Assembly: GCA_963758945.1 (NCBI GenBank)
Contig: CAVWXY010000001.1
Coordinates: forward strand, 200,922 to 264,921
Origin: VAZQ01 sp963758945
GTDB taxonomy: Bacteria > Pseudomonadota > Alphaproteobacteria > Rhizobiales > Xanthobacteraceae
Length of the DNA: 64,000 nt
Reading direction: 5' to 3'
Positions 26,706 through 36,575 of this stretch are shown in pieces. Positions within the stretch are counted from its first letter, which is position 1, and the number at the start of each line of letters is the position of its first letter. The notes below the pieces were generated by a model, which saw only the letters and a program-made list of their open reading frames with translations, searched no databases and had not been told where the DNA came from. The position numbers and the translations under genes are program-made.

Positions 26706-29700
26706 CTACTCTGCTGCCGCGACCCGCTGCATGCGCCATTGCGTCAGCAGCGCGCGCAGCGCGGCCGGCTTGATCGGCTTGTTGAGCAGCTGGACGCCGT
26801 TCGCGCGGGCCTCCTCACGGACATGGGGGCTGCGATCGGCGGTAATGAGGATGGCCGTGAGGTCGGCGCCGAAGCGGCGGCGCAACTCGGTAATGGCGGC
26901 GATGCCGTTGCCGTCGTCGAGATGGTAATCCACCAGGAGACCATCGGGCGAGATCCTGGCTTCTGCAATGGCGGTGACCGCCGCCCCGAGATCCGCCGCC
27001 TTGAGGACGCGGCAACCCCAGCCGGCGAGCAGCGTTTCCATTCCGTCGAGGATGGCGAGATCATTGTCGATGCATACAACGGTGATCCCTGAAAGCGGCA
27101 CGCGGTCAACCTGCCTCACCACGCGCGGTTGCTGGCTCAGGGGAGAACTGGCCGCGAGCGGCACCTCGACGGAAAAATGCGATCCACGGCCGACCGCAGA
27201 GTGGACAATGATCTTGTAGTCGAGAACGCGCGCGATGCGTTCCACGATGGAGAGCCCGAGCCCCAATCCGCGCGCCACCTTAGCTCCACGGTCGAGCCTG
27301 TGGAATTCCTGGAAGATTGCACGTTTCTTGGACGCCGGAATACCGAGGCCGGTGTCATAGACATCGATGCGTAGCCGGCGTCGGCGCCGCCGGCAGCCCA
27401 CCAGCACGCGGCCTTTGGGCGTGTATTTGATCGCATTGGACACAAGATTCTGTAGCAGCCGACGCAACAAACGCCGGTCAGACTGCACGCCGAGCGAACT
27501 GGGGACGAATTGCAGCTTCAGTCCCTTCTCATGGGCCAGCGGCGCAAATTCGACTTCGAGCTGGCGGAAAAGTTCGTCGATGCGGAAGCTGACAATTTCG
27601 GGCTTCATTACGCCGGTATCAAGCCGGGAAATATCGAGCAACGCACCGAATATCTCTTCCACCGCGTCCAGCGAGGCGTCGATATTGCCGACCAACTGGG
27701 CATCATTGCCGCCGCCCTGTCGCTCGACCAGGCTGGTGACGTAAAGGCGCGCAGCATTGAGTGGCTGCAGGATATCGTGGCTTGCCGCGGCGAGGAATCG
27801 GGTCTTGGAAATGTTGGCCTGCTCGGCTTCGGCTTTGGCGCGGCCTAGCTCGCTATTGAGATGCGTCAATTCCTCGGTACGCTCGCGCACCCGGCGCTCC
27901 AGCAATTCGTTAGCGCGTTCGAGTTCGTCCGCCGCTTTCACACTTGGCGTAATGTCGGTAAAGGTCGTGACGATGCCGCCGTCCGGCATCGGATTGGCGC
28001 GCACCTCCATCACCAGATCACGCTCGGCGAAGCGCTCAAGAAACGGCTCGCTGCTTGCAACGTAGCGCGCGAGGCTTTCGCGCACGAGTGCATCGACCGC
28101 GTCCCTGTTGGACGTCTTGGTCTCCGCATGAAAGCGCAGGATGTCGTCAAGACCCGTCCCGACGCGGGTGAGCTGCGGCGGCAAGGCGAGGATCTCGCCG
28201 AACTGGCGATTCCAGCAGACGAGATGCAGGCTCTTGTCGAACACGGCAATGCCCTGGCGCACATGGTCGAGTGCGGTCTGCAAAATCTCGCGGTTGTAGT
28301 GGATGGCGGCATTGGCGTCGTCGAGAAGTTTGAGCGCCGCTTTGGTCGACACGGTCCGCTTGCGCAGAAGCAGCGAGAGCACAAGACGGGACGAGGCCGC
28401 GCCGATGGCCGAAGCGAGCAGATGCTCGGCATAGCGCAGGAGCTGAAAGTCCGCCTCGACTTTCTGATCGATGCTGATGCCGCGCGTCAAGGCGTAGCTG
28501 TCGAAAGAGCTGCGGGTCCGCTCCTGGCCGAGATAGCGAGCAACCGTCGTCGTCAACTCCTCCACCGTTACGGAGGAGCGCCACAGCCGGAAGCTCGGCG
28601 GAATCGGCGTCAGGTGCGAGGGAACGAAGAGATCGGCCTGCAGCCGCTCGATCGAGGAAGGCGCTCGCCCCAGCGAGAACACGACATAAGCAAGGATATT
28701 GAGCGAAAGGCTCCAGATCACGCCATGCGCGAGCGGCGGCAGATCGAGCCCGACCAGCGCCTGCGGACGCAGAGGCGCGAGTCCCCAGGGCCCCTGCGAG
28801 AGCAAACCTTGCCCGACGATGCCCACGTCCACGAGGCTAGGCAGCAGCAGCGTGTAGGCCCAAGCCATGATTCCGAGCGTCATTCCCGCCAACGCACCGC
28901 GCGCAGTGCCCCTCCGCCAGATCAGTCCGCCGAAGAAAGCCGGCGCCAACTGCGCAACGGCGGCAAAAGACAACAGTCCGATCGAGGCGAGCTGGGCTTC
29001 GCCTGCGAGACGGTAGTACACGTAAGCAAGGAAAAGGATGACGAAGATCGCCAAGCGGCGGACCATGAGCAGCAGGCCGCCGACATTCTCGCGCCCGGTG
29101 ATCAGCTCCTCCCGCCGCTGCAGCACGAGCGGCATGAGGATGTCGTTCGATACCATGATCGCGAGCGCAACCAACTCTACGATCACCATCGCGGTCGCGG
29201 CCGACAGTCCCCCGACGAATGCCGCAATCGTGAGCAGGTCGGAATTGGCTGCAAGCGGCAAGGCCAGGACGAACATGTCGCTGTCGACCTGCCCGGGCGC
29301 GAAGGTGAGCAGGCCGGCCAGTGCAATCGGCACCACGAACAGGTTGATCAGCACCAGGTAGAGCGGGAACAACCAGGCGGCGCGCCTGATCTCATCCTCG
29401 CTGTTGTTCTCGACGACAGTGACGTGGAACTGCCGCGGGAGCAGCACGATCGCGAACACCGAGAGCAGCGTCATCGTGAGCAGCGTGCCAGCTGCCGGCT
29501 CGCTATTGAGGACGGCCGCCGTATTCGGCTGCTCGAGCGCCTGGGCAAGGAGTGAAAGCGGTCCGTCGAACATCCAGAAGGTGACAAAAACGCCGACACC
29601 AACAAAAGCCACGAGCTTGACGATCAACTCGGTGGCGATTGCCAGCATGAGTCCGTCCTGGTGCTCGGTGGCGTCGATATGACGGGTTCCAAACAACACG

Positions 29701-30227
29701 GCGAAGATCGCCATCGCCACAGCCACATAGAGCGCGATATCGCCCAGGACCGGCTGCATTGCGCCGCTCGCGGGTCCAATATGCACCAGGATCGTGGTCA
29801 GGGAGGAGGAAACCGCTTTGAGCTGAAGCGCGATGTAGGGAATCGTGCCGATAATCGCGATCAGTGCCACCGTGCCGGCGACGGTCTGGGCTTTGCCGTA
29901 GCGCGCGGCGATGAAATCGGCGATCGACGTGATGTTCTGCGTCTTGGCGAGTCGCACGATGCGCATGATCAACGGCGAGCAGAGCCCGATGACCAGGATC
30001 GGCCCCACATAGATCGGCAAGAAATCGAAGCCGGTGCGAGAGGCGAGCCCGACCGAGCCGAAGAACGTCCATGACGTGCAGTAGATCGCCAGCGAGAGCG
30101 GATAGATAAAACGTCGCGATCGGCCTTCGCGTCCAAATCGACGCGTGCGATCCCCATAGCTGGCGATCACGAACAAAAGGCCGATATAGCCGAGCGCGAA
30201 GGCGATGACGACCCAGCCTTGCAGCAT
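26706..30227 (-). CDS. Hybrid sensor histidine kinase with sodium/solute symporter domain
   Basis: A 1173-residue membrane kinase. Residues 1 to about 480 form an SSF-type transporter domain with some 12-13 helices (YCTSWTFFGSVGLASRTGF near the start is typical). A linker and a PAS domain (about 640-760, with the LERRVRERTEEL coiled coil after it) lead to the phosphoacceptor His in AAASHDILQPLNAARLY (about residue 816), the ATPase domain (N box NAIKYTPKG, G box GLGLSIVERI) and a C-terminal receiver with Asp in LLVDYHLDDGNG (about 1100). Such proteins (NahK/CbrA-like) may sense a solute or transport flux; the ligand is unknown. It faces the NarL-type regulator. Confidence 0.93.
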   Translation of the reverse strand: MLQGWVVIAFALGYIGLLFVIASYGDRTRRFGREGRSRRFIYPLSLAIYCTSWTFFGSVGLASRTGFDFLPIYVGPILVIGLCSPLIMRIVRLAKTQNITSIADFIAARYGKAQTVAGTVALIAIIGTIPYIALQLKAVSSSLTTILVHIGPASGAMQPVLGDIALYVAVAMAIFAVLFGTRHIDATEHQDGLMLAIATELIVKLVAFVGVGVFVTFWMFDGPLSLLAQALEQPNTAAVLNSEPAAGTLLTMTLLSVFAIVLLPRQFHVTVVENNSEDEIRRAAWLFPLYLVLINLFVVPIALAGLLTFAPGQVDSDMFVLALPLAANSDLLTIAAFVGGLSAATAMVIVELVALAIMVSNDILMPLVLQRREELITGRENVGGLLLMVRRLAIFVILFLAYVYYRLAGEAQLASIGLLSFAAVAQLAPAFFGGLIWRRGTARGALAGMTLGIMAWAYTLLLPSLVDVGIVGQGLLSQGPWGLAPLRPQALVGLDLPPLAHGVIWSLSLNILAYVVFSLGRAPSSIERLQADLFVPSHLTPIPPSFRLWRSSVTVEELTTTVARYLGQERTRSSFDSYALTRGISIDQKVEADFQLLRYAEHLLASAIGAASSRLVLSLLLRKRTVSTKAALKLLDDANAAIHYNREILQTALDHVRQGIAVFDKSLHLVCWNRQFGEILALPPQLTRVGTGLDDILRFHAETKTSNRDAVDALVRESLARYVASSEPFLERFAERDLVMEVRANPMPDGGIVTTFTDITPSVKAADELERANELLERRVRERTEELTHLNSELGRAKAEAEQANISKTRFLAAASHDILQPLNAARLYVTSLVERQGGGNDAQLVGNIDASLDAVEEIFGALLDISRLDTGVMKPEIVSFRIDELFRQLEVEFAPLAHEKGLKLQFVPSSLGVQSDRRLLRRLLQNLVSNAIKYTPKGRVLVGCRRRRRRLRIDVYDTGLGIPASKKRAIFQEFHRLDRGAKVARGLGLGLSIVERIARVLDYKIIVHSAVGRGSHFSVEVPLAASSPLSQQPRVVRQVDRVPLSGITVVCIDNDLAILDGMETLLAGWGCRVLKAADLGAAVTAIAEARISPDGLLVDYHLDDGNGIAAITELRRRFGADLTAILITADRSPHVREEARANGVQLLNKPIKPAALRALLTQWRMQRVAAAE

Positions 30228-30527
30228 AGTTTCGCATCCTAGCGGCGCCAGCCGGCAATCTTATCCTACCGGATGAATGACCGGTCGAGAATATCTCTCG
30301 TCCGGTCCTCGCGCGTCGAAAAGGGGCCTTGGTGAATTGTCAGGCCTCGCGCTCGCTGCGGCCTACGTCCCGTTGCGGCGATGAGAAGCGCGGCTTAGAG
30401 CTGCGAGGGCCGGTCAGTCGCCCCCGCCAAGGATTTGACGCGGCACGCCGCCCGCGGCATGGATCATTGGCGAGAGCGGACAGCGGGACGCGCCTTGTCG
30501 TGCGACCCGAGTGTCCGGGTTTCTTCG
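30228..30527. promoter_or_regulatory. Divergent region between kinase and AbrB genes
   Basis: Three hundred bases between two divergent genes, so it must hold both promoters. I see no gene and no box that I can name. The in-frame extension of the AbrB gene back to 30435 is not supported by a good start. Confidence 0.35.
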
Positions 30528-31634
30528 ATGCCCCCCTTGTTTCGTGCCCCATGCAAACTTGCGCAAGTTGCGGCGACGCTGCTCATGGCGGCGGCTGGCG
30601 GCGTGGGATTCTATCTCATCGGCTTTCCCGGCGGCCTCGTCTCGGGCTCGATGCTGACGGTGGCGATAGCCGCGCTCGCAGGACGACCCGTTCTGATTCT
30701 CCTGCCGTTGGCGCGCATCTGCTTCGTGCTCGTCGGTACCATGCTGGGGGCCGTGGTCACCCCAGCAACCCTGAAAGGGGTTGTGACGTGGCCGTTGAGC
30801 ATCGCGCTTGTGGTGGTCGGGGCAATTTGCATGATGGGCGCAACGACCGTCTATTTGCGCCTGGCGCACGGTTGGGACCCGGTGTCGGCTTTGCTCGGGG
30901 CCAGTCCCGGCTCGATGGCACAGGTCATGGCGCTATCGGCCGAGTTCGATGCCGATGTCCGCGGTATCGCGATCGTGCACGTAATGCGCGTCCTGTTGAT
31001 CGTGCTCGGCCTACCGGCCGGGCTTGCGCTGTTCGGCCTGACGGTCGAGCCCGTCGTCTCGACGCAGGGGTTGGCCGCATCCTCCCTCACGGAGCTTGCG
31101 GTGCTCGTGGCGGTCTCGAGCATGACGGCCCTGATCATGTTGCGCGTCCGGTTTCCGGGGGGCCTGCTGTTCGGCGCCATGGCCGGCTCCGGATTTCTTC
31201 ACGGAGCGGATTTGATCCACGTTTCGCTGCCGTGGTGGGCTGGGAGTGCCGCGGTGGTCACGCTGGGCGCGGTCGCCGGCGCACGGTTCGCGAATACCAA
31301 TCCCAGGACGCTGCTGAGCTATCTGGGGGCGGCCTTTGGTTCGTTTGCCGTTGCGGTCACCGTCGCTGCTTCGTTCGCGCTGACGGTCGTGGCGTTGCTT
31401 CCGTTTCGTATCGCGGACGTCATCGTCGCTTTCGCTCCCGGTGCGCAGGACACGATGATGGTGCTCGCCCTGGCCATGCATCTCGACCCGGTCTATGTCG
31501 GGGCTCACCATCTCGCGCGATTCCTGGCGGTCAGCTTTTCCATTGCGATCGCAGCCCGGCAACTCGTTCGTCGCGCACCCGCGTGTTCGCGGAAGCCCTG
31601 GAGGCGGTCGGGGCAGGGAGCCTTCGACGACTGA
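30528..31634 (+). CDS. AbrB-family membrane protein (putative transporter/regulator)
   Basis: A 368-residue protein of PF05145 (AbrB, formerly called ammonia monooxygenase in error). Two repeats of helices with GFPGGLVSGSM and RFPGGLLFGAMAGSG motifs, each followed by further membrane segments, are clear; about ten helices in all. Members include the E. coli AbrB regulator of aidB and putative small-solute transporters. Start at 30528 (MPPLFRAPC), where likeness to the family begins. Function not known in this group. Confidence 0.85.
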   Translation: MPPLFRAPCKLAQVAATLLMAAAGGVGFYLIGFPGGLVSGSMLTVAIAALAGRPVLILLPLARICFVLVGTMLGAVVTPATLKGVVTWPLSIALVVVGAICMMGATTVYLRLAHGWDPVSALLGASPGSMAQVMALSAEFDADVRGIAIVHVMRVLLIVLGLPAGLALFGLTVEPVVSTQGLAASSLTELAVLVAVSSMTALIMLRVRFPGGLLFGAMAGSGFLHGADLIHVSLPWWAGSAAVVTLGAVAGARFANTNPRTLLSYLGAAFGSFAVAVTVAASFALTVVALLPFRIADVIVAFAPGAQDTMMVLALAMHLDPVYVGAHHLARFLAVSFSIAIAARQLVRRAPACSRKPWRRSGQGAFDD

Positions 31635-31737
31635 TACGGCTGCGCTGCCTGTGCCGGTTGGGAGCGATCGGGATGACCTGCCGTGAGTCGCCTACGCTCG
31701 CTCTCCGGCGTGGCGCCTGCGTTTGCACCCGCGCCCG

Positions 31738-32967
31738 TCACTCGGCCGCCAGCGCTCGGTCTTTGAGCGGGAGATCGAGACGCTGCCAGATCTCGACCAG
31801 CGCCTCCGCTAGCGCATCGATCAATGCGTCCTCATGGTGGGGCGTCGGCGTGATGCGCAGCCGCTCGGTGCCCTTGGCCACGGTCGGGTAATTGATCGGC
31901 TGAATGTAGATGCCGTGCTCGCCGAGCAGGAGGTCGGTCGCCTCCTTGCACTTCTCCGGGTCGCCCACGAACAACGGAACGATATGGGTGTCGTTCGGCA
32001 TGACCGGCAGCCCGGCGGCATTGAGCACTGCCTTGACGCGCGCCGCGCGCTCCTGATGGCGCTCACGCTCGAAGCTCGAAGCCTTCAGATGTCGGATTGC
32101 GGCCGTCGCCGCGGCGCAGATCGGCGGAGGAAGCGCCGTAGTGAAGATGAAGCCCGGCGCGTAGCTGCGCACGGCGTCGCAGAGCGCCGTGCTCGCCGAG
32201 ATATAGCCTCCGAGACAGCCGAATGCCTTGGCGAGCGTGCCCTCGATCACGTCGACGCGCGCCATCGCGCCCTGATGTTCGGCTTGGCCCCCGCCGCGCG
32301 GGCCATACATGCCGACCGCGTGCACTTCGTCGGCGTAGGTCATGGCGTGATAGCGCTGGGCGAGGTCGCAGATACGGTTGATCGGCGCGACGTCGCCGTC
32401 CATTGAATAAAGCGTTTCGAAGACGATGAGCTTCGGTCGGTCCGGATCGGCCGCCCGCAACAGATGCTCCAGATGCGCCATGTCGTTGTGGCGAAAGATC
32501 TGCTTCTCACACTTCGACTGCCGCACGCCTTCGATCATCGAATTGTGGTTCGACTGGTCCGACAGGATCAGGCAGTTCGGGAGCAGCTTGGCGATGGTCG
32601 CGATGCCGGTCTCGTTGGACACGTAGCCCGAGGTGAAGACGAGAGCCGATTCCTTGCAATGAAGGTCGGCAAGCTCGCGCTCGAGATCGACCAGCGGGCG
32701 ATTGGTGCCGGCGATGTTGCGGGTGCCCCCGGCACCGGTGCCCATGCGGGTCGCCGTTTCGACCATGGCCCCGATCACCTTGGGATGCTGCCCCATTCCG
32801 AGATAATCGTTCGAGCACCACACGATCACGTCGCGCGGCCCTTGCGGGGAGTGCCAGATCGCGCGCGGAAAGCGGCCGGCGAGCCGCTCCAGATCGGCGA
32901 AGATGCGGTAGCGGCGCTCGTCTCTGAGCTGGGCAAGGGCATCTGCAAAGTACGCGGCGTAATCCAT
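31738..32967 (-). CDS. hemA: 5-aminolevulinate synthase
   Basis: A 409-residue PLP enzyme that condenses glycine and succinyl-CoA to 5-aminolevulinate, the first step of haem synthesis by the Shemin (C4) route, found in alphaproteobacteria. The conserved WCSNDYLGMGQHP at the N-terminus, YADEVHAVGMYGPRGGG with the PLP-contact Asp, and the PLP Lys in GTLAKAFGCLGGY are present. Length matches the family. An Fnr/FixK-type box lies 113 bp upstream, as known for hemA of Bradyrhizobium. It supplies haem for the oxidases. Confidence 0.96.
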   Translation of the reverse strand: MDYAAYFADALAQLRDERRYRIFADLERLAGRFPRAIWHSPQGPRDVIVWCSNDYLGMGQHPKVIGAMVETATRMGTGAGGTRNIAGTNRPLVDLERELADLHCKESALVFTSGYVSNETGIATIAKLLPNCLILSDQSNHNSMIEGVRQSKCEKQIFRHNDMAHLEHLLRAADPDRPKLIVFETLYSMDGDVAPINRICDLAQRYHAMTYADEVHAVGMYGPRGGGQAEHQGAMARVDVIEGTLAKAFGCLGGYISASTALCDAVRSYAPGFIFTTALPPPICAAATAAIRHLKASSFERERHQERAARVKAVLNAAGLPVMPNDTHIVPLFVGDPEKCKEATDLLLGEHGIYIQPINYPTVAKGTERLRITPTPHHEDALIDALAEALVEIWQRLDLPLKDRALAAE

Positions 32968-33079
32968 GAGTCCATCGTCTCCAGGCCGGAGGGCCCTGTT
33001 TGGAAAGCTCCCAAGCTCTTTTTAGAGGCGTTCCAGGGCTCTTGTCGAGGCGATAGTGGCGCGGTGCAGCGCCGCGTTT

Positions 33080-33093
33080 TTGAGCCAAATCAA
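33080..33093. promoter_or_regulatory. Fnr/FixK-type box (TTGA-N6-TCAA) upstream of hemA
   Basis: The site TTGAGCCAAATCAA is an exact match to the TTGA-N6-TCAA core of Fnr/FixK operators. It lies 113 bp before the hemA start and 215 bp before the divergent dehydratase gene. If the box is centred at -41.5, hemA transcription would start near 33045. FixK control of hemA is known in Bradyrhizobium; for this strain it is inference. Confidence 0.65.
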
Positions 33094-33307
33094 AAGTAAT
33101 CCCAGGACGCGGGGTTTGCGGCGTGCCTGACCCCGACGAGGCTGTCGAGCGCCGACCGAGCTCTCTAAGTCTCGGCAACCACGCCTCCGCCGCGGCATGG
33201 ATCGCAACGGCGCCTCCGCCCTCCCGCGGTTCGGCGGGTTGGCCTTCAGCCGATTTTTTCGTTTATGGTAGGCGACCGCGATACGGCGGCGCAGGGGACG
33301 CTAGGCA

Positions 33308-35020
33308 ATGACGCAGCGCACGGTCGGCCTGGAGCATGGCCTCACCGATTACGGCGATCGTGATTTCTCGCTCTATCTGCGCCGCTCCTTCGCGCAGTCC
33401 ATGGGCTATTCGCGCGCGGCGCTGGCGAGGCCCGTGGTCGGCATCGCCTATACCGCATCGGGCTTCAACAACTGTCACCGCCACTTTCCGGAACTGCTGG
33501 ACGCGGTCAAACGCGGGGTGCTGGCGGCCGGCGCGCTGCCGATCGAGTTTCCCACGATCTCACTCGGCGAGGTCTTTCTCAGCCCCACCAGCCTCAAGTA
33601 CCGCAACCTCATGTCGATCGACACGGAGGAAATGGTTCGCGCGCAGCCGATGGACGCGGTGGTGCTCATGGGCGGCTGCGACAAGACCGTGCCGGCGCAG
33701 CTCATGGGCGCGGTCTCCGCCGGCCGCCCGGCGGTCATGCTGGTGGCGGGCCCGATGATGACTGGCCGTCACCGCGGCGAGCGGCTCGGCGCGTGCACTG
33801 ATTGCCGCCGCTTCTGGGCGCGCTACCGCGCTGGCGAAGTCGGCGACAAGGAGATTTCGGAGGTCGAGGGCGAGCTTGCGGTGACCGCCGGCACCTGCGC
33901 GGTCATGGGAACGGCCTCCACCATGGCTTGTATCGCCGAGGCGCTGGGTCTCATTCTGCCGGGCACCGCTGCGATCCCGGCGGTGCACGCCGATCGCCTG
34001 CGCGCGGCGGAAGCGACCGGTGTGGCGGCGGTGAGACTGGTCGGCTCGAACCGCACCCCCGACCGCGTCGTCAACACGAAATCGGTCGAGAATGCCATGC
34101 GCGTTCTCCTCGCGCTCGGCGGCTCGACCAATGCCGTGATCCATCTCATCGCGATCGCCGGCAGAGCCGGCGTGAAAGTATCACTCGAGCGGCTCAACGA
34201 GCTCTCCAACTCCACCCCGGTGCTGGTCAATCTGAAGCCGGTGGGCAATGGCTACATGGAGGATTTTTTCGCCTCCGGTGGGATGGGTGCGCTCTTGCGG
34301 GAGCTCAGGCCGCTCCTGCATCTTGATTGCATGACGGTGACCGGCGAGACGCTGGGGGAACGCCTCGCGGCGGAGGCTGCGCCCTACGTCGACCGCTCGA
34401 TCATCGCCGCATGCGGCGAGCCGTTCGAGCCGCATGGCGGACTGGTAGCCTTGTTCGGTAATCTCGCTCCCAGGGGCGCTATCCTCAAGCGTTCGGCAGC
34501 CGACGCGAGACTGTTCGAGCACCAGGGCAGGGCGGTGGTTTTCTCCTCGCTTGCCGACCTCGCCGCATGTATCGACGATCCGAACCTCGACGTTACGCCG
34601 CAGGACGTGCTTGTGCTGCAGAATGCCGGCCCGCACGCGCCTGAATGCATGCCGGAGGCCGGCTACCTCCCAATTCCGAAGAAGCTCGCCCACGGCGGCG
34701 TGAAGGACATGATCCGCGTCTCGGACGCGCGGATGAGCGGTACGGCCTTCGGGACCATCGTGCTGCATGTCACCCCGGACTCCGCCTCGGGCGGCCCGCT
34801 CGGCCTCGTGCGCTCGGGCGATCGCATACGCCTTTCGGTGAAGGAGCGGCGCATCGATCTTCTGGTCGGCGACACCGAGTTGAGAATGCGGGCCGCTGCA
34901 ATAAAGTCCGCGCAGGCGAAGCCCGAGCGCGGTTATGCCAGGCTTTATGCGCAGGAAGTCCTCGGTGCGGACGAGGGCTGCGACTTCGCATTCTTGCGTC
35001 CAGCCGCCACAGCGGAGTGA
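33308..35020 (+). CDS. IlvD/Edd-family dehydratase, sugar-acid type
   Basis: A 570-residue iron-sulfur dehydratase. Three cluster-ligand Cys are visible: GFNNCHRHF, MGGCDKTVPAQ and GACTDCRRFW. The family includes dihydroxyacid dehydratase (ilvD), phosphogluconate dehydratase and arabonate/xylonate dehydratases; the GACTDC-xRFW pattern and the first position in a catabolic operon favour a sugar-acid dehydratase (inference). Start ATG at 33308. It is followed at 41 bp by a dienelactone hydrolase-type gene. Confidence 0.9.
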   Translation: MTQRTVGLEHGLTDYGDRDFSLYLRRSFAQSMGYSRAALARPVVGIAYTASGFNNCHRHFPELLDAVKRGVLAAGALPIEFPTISLGEVFLSPTSLKYRNLMSIDTEEMVRAQPMDAVVLMGGCDKTVPAQLMGAVSAGRPAVMLVAGPMMTGRHRGERLGACTDCRRFWARYRAGEVGDKEISEVEGELAVTAGTCAVMGTASTMACIAEALGLILPGTAAIPAVHADRLRAAEATGVAAVRLVGSNRTPDRVVNTKSVENAMRVLLALGGSTNAVIHLIAIAGRAGVKVSLERLNELSNSTPVLVNLKPVGNGYMEDFFASGGMGALLRELRPLLHLDCMTVTGETLGERLAAEAAPYVDRSIIAACGEPFEPHGGLVALFGNLAPRGAILKRSAADARLFEHQGRAVVFSSLADLAACIDDPNLDVTPQDVLVLQNAGPHAPECMPEAGYLPIPKKLAHGGVKDMIRVSDARMSGTAFGTIVLHVTPDSASGGPLGLVRSGDRIRLSVKERRIDLLVGDTELRMRAAAIKSAQAKPERGYARLYAQEVLGADEGCDFAFLRPAATAE

Positions 35021-35061
35021 TGCCGCTCGCTGGACTTTGCATGCCACAGGGGAGTGAACCG

Positions 35062-35793
35062 ATGGCTGTCGAAAGCATATTCTATTCGGTGTCCGGCCTG
35101 AGCTGTCGCGGCGCGCTGGTCTGGGACGAAGGCGTCAAGGCGTCCCGCCCGTTGCTGCTGATGGCGCCCAACTGGCGCGGGGTCGTCAAACCGGCGATCG
35201 AGACCGGCCAGATGCTCGCCGGCGAAGGCTATATCGTCTTCGTCGCCGACATGTTCGGCGAGGGCAATGGCCCGGTCGGGACCGAGAATCCGATGGAGTT
35301 TCTGCGGCCGTTCATGTCCGACGTGGCGGGCATGCGCCGGCGCATTGCAGCCGCGCTCGACACGTTGACGCGGGAAGCAGACCGGCGCGCGATCGGCGAT
35401 ATCAATCGGCGCGCGGCCATGGGCTTCTGCTTCGGCGGCCTCAATGTCCTCGACCTCGCCCGGATCGGCGCCGATGTGCAGGCGGTCGTGTCCATGCATG
35501 GGACGCTGACGACCCCGCAGCCTGCGAAGCCCGGCGACATCAAGGCCGCCGTCCTTGCCGTGCACGGCGCTGCCGATCCCGTCGCGCCCAAGGCCGAGCG
35601 CGATGTCTTTGAGGCCGAGATGACGAATGCGGGAGCCCGCTGGGCGCTGCTCACATTCGGCGACGTCGTGCACGCCTTTACCGATCCGGCCGCCGACGTA
35701 CCGGGTGTCGCCAAGTGGAACGAGCCGGCGACTCGTCACGGCTACGCCCTCGCACATGCCTTCATCGCGGATGCTTTTGCCGGCAAGCTGTGA
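35062..35793 (+). CDS. Dienelactone hydrolase family protein
   Basis: A 243-residue alpha/beta hydrolase. The catalytic triad can be placed: Cys in GFCFGGLN (about residue 123), Asp in HGAADPVAPK (about 172) and His in VVHAFTDP (about 203). Dienelactone hydrolases open lactone rings in aromatic breakdown, but many relatives act on other esters. ATG at 35062 is preceded by AGGGGAG; the frame is open far upstream over the dehydratase gene, which is a shadow. Second gene of the operon. Confidence 0.9.
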   Translation: MAVESIFYSVSGLSCRGALVWDEGVKASRPLLLMAPNWRGVVKPAIETGQMLAGEGYIVFVADMFGEGNGPVGTENPMEFLRPFMSDVAGMRRRIAAALDTLTREADRRAIGDINRRAAMGFCFGGLNVLDLARIGADVQAVVSMHGTLTTPQPAKPGDIKAAVLAVHGAADPVAPKAERDVFEAEMTNAGARWALLTFGDVVHAFTDPAADVPGVAKWNEPATRHGYALAHAFIADAFAGKL

Positions 35794-35851
35794 GCTTGCC
35801 GTCGGCTGGTGCCGGAATGATAATCTCGCTCACGCGCTCGAGGAGGTTTCG

Positions 35852-36562
35852 ATGCATAGGCTCGCAATCCCGCAGTCGGTCATAGACCGTGTCGTCGGCC
35901 GGCGCGGCCGCGAGCGCGTCTACGAGGACATCGATCCGGCCAAGACCGCGCTGATCGTCGTCGACATGCAGAACGCCTTCATGCTGCCCGGCGTTGCGCA
36001 CGCGCTCTGCCCGATGGCGGAGAAGATCGTGCCCAACATCAATCGTCTCGCCCAAGCGGTGCGAGCTGCCGGTGGTGCCGTAGTCTGGGTCAAGACGACG
36101 TTCAAGGACGACGCGCTCAAAGACTGGTCGACCTATTTCGAAATAGTGACGCCGCAGCAGGGTGCCCGTCGCATCGCCGCGCTCACGGCCGGCAGCAAGG
36201 GGCACGAACTTTGGGCATCGCTCGACGTGCGGCCGCAGGACCTCATCGTCGAGAAGAACCGCTTCAGCGCGTTCATTCAGGGTTCATCCAATCTCGCCGA
36301 GCTCTTGCGTGGCCGCGGCATCGATACCCTGCTCGTCACCGGGACCGTGACCAATGTGTGCTGCGAGTCGACGGCGCGCGACGCCATGATGCTCAATTTC
36401 AAGACCATCATGGTGACCGACGGCAACGCCGCCGTCACCGACGAAGATCACAACGCTTCGCTGTGCGCGTTCTATCTGACCTTCGGCGACATCATGTCGA
36501 CCGACATGCTGGTCACGTGCCTTGCGCGCAACGCCCGCGGTAATCTGGCGGCGGCGGAATAG
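35852..36562 (+). CDS. Isochorismatase-like cysteine hydrolase
   Basis: A 236-residue hydrolase. The Asp-Lys-Cys triad is seen in VVDMQNAFM (about D37), VEKNRFSAF (about K135) and TNVCCEST (about C170); the cis-peptide TGTVTNVCCES is typical. Family members hydrolyse N-carbamoyl compounds, nicotinamide, ureidoacrylate or isochorismate; the extra N-terminal 30 residues recall the ureidoacrylate/N-carbamoyl subgroup, but I cannot be sure. Perfect AGGAGG before ATG 35852. Third gene of the operon. Confidence 0.9.
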   Translation: MHRLAIPQSVIDRVVGRRGRERVYEDIDPAKTALIVVDMQNAFMLPGVAHALCPMAEKIVPNINRLAQAVRAAGGAVVWVKTTFKDDALKDWSTYFEIVTPQQGARRIAALTAGSKGHELWASLDVRPQDLIVEKNRFSAFIQGSSNLAELLRGRGIDTLLVTGTVTNVCCESTARDAMMLNFKTIMVTDGNAAVTDEDHNASLCAFYLTFGDIMSTDMLVTCLARNARGNLAAAE

Positions 36563-36575
36563 GGCGTCTTTTGTA

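Noticed and set aside
27861..29555. 564-codon open frame on the plus strand across the sensor kinase gene
   Set aside because: Antisense shadow of a high-GC gene: Arg/Gln/His-rich, no start signal, no domain, while the minus-strand protein is unmistakable.
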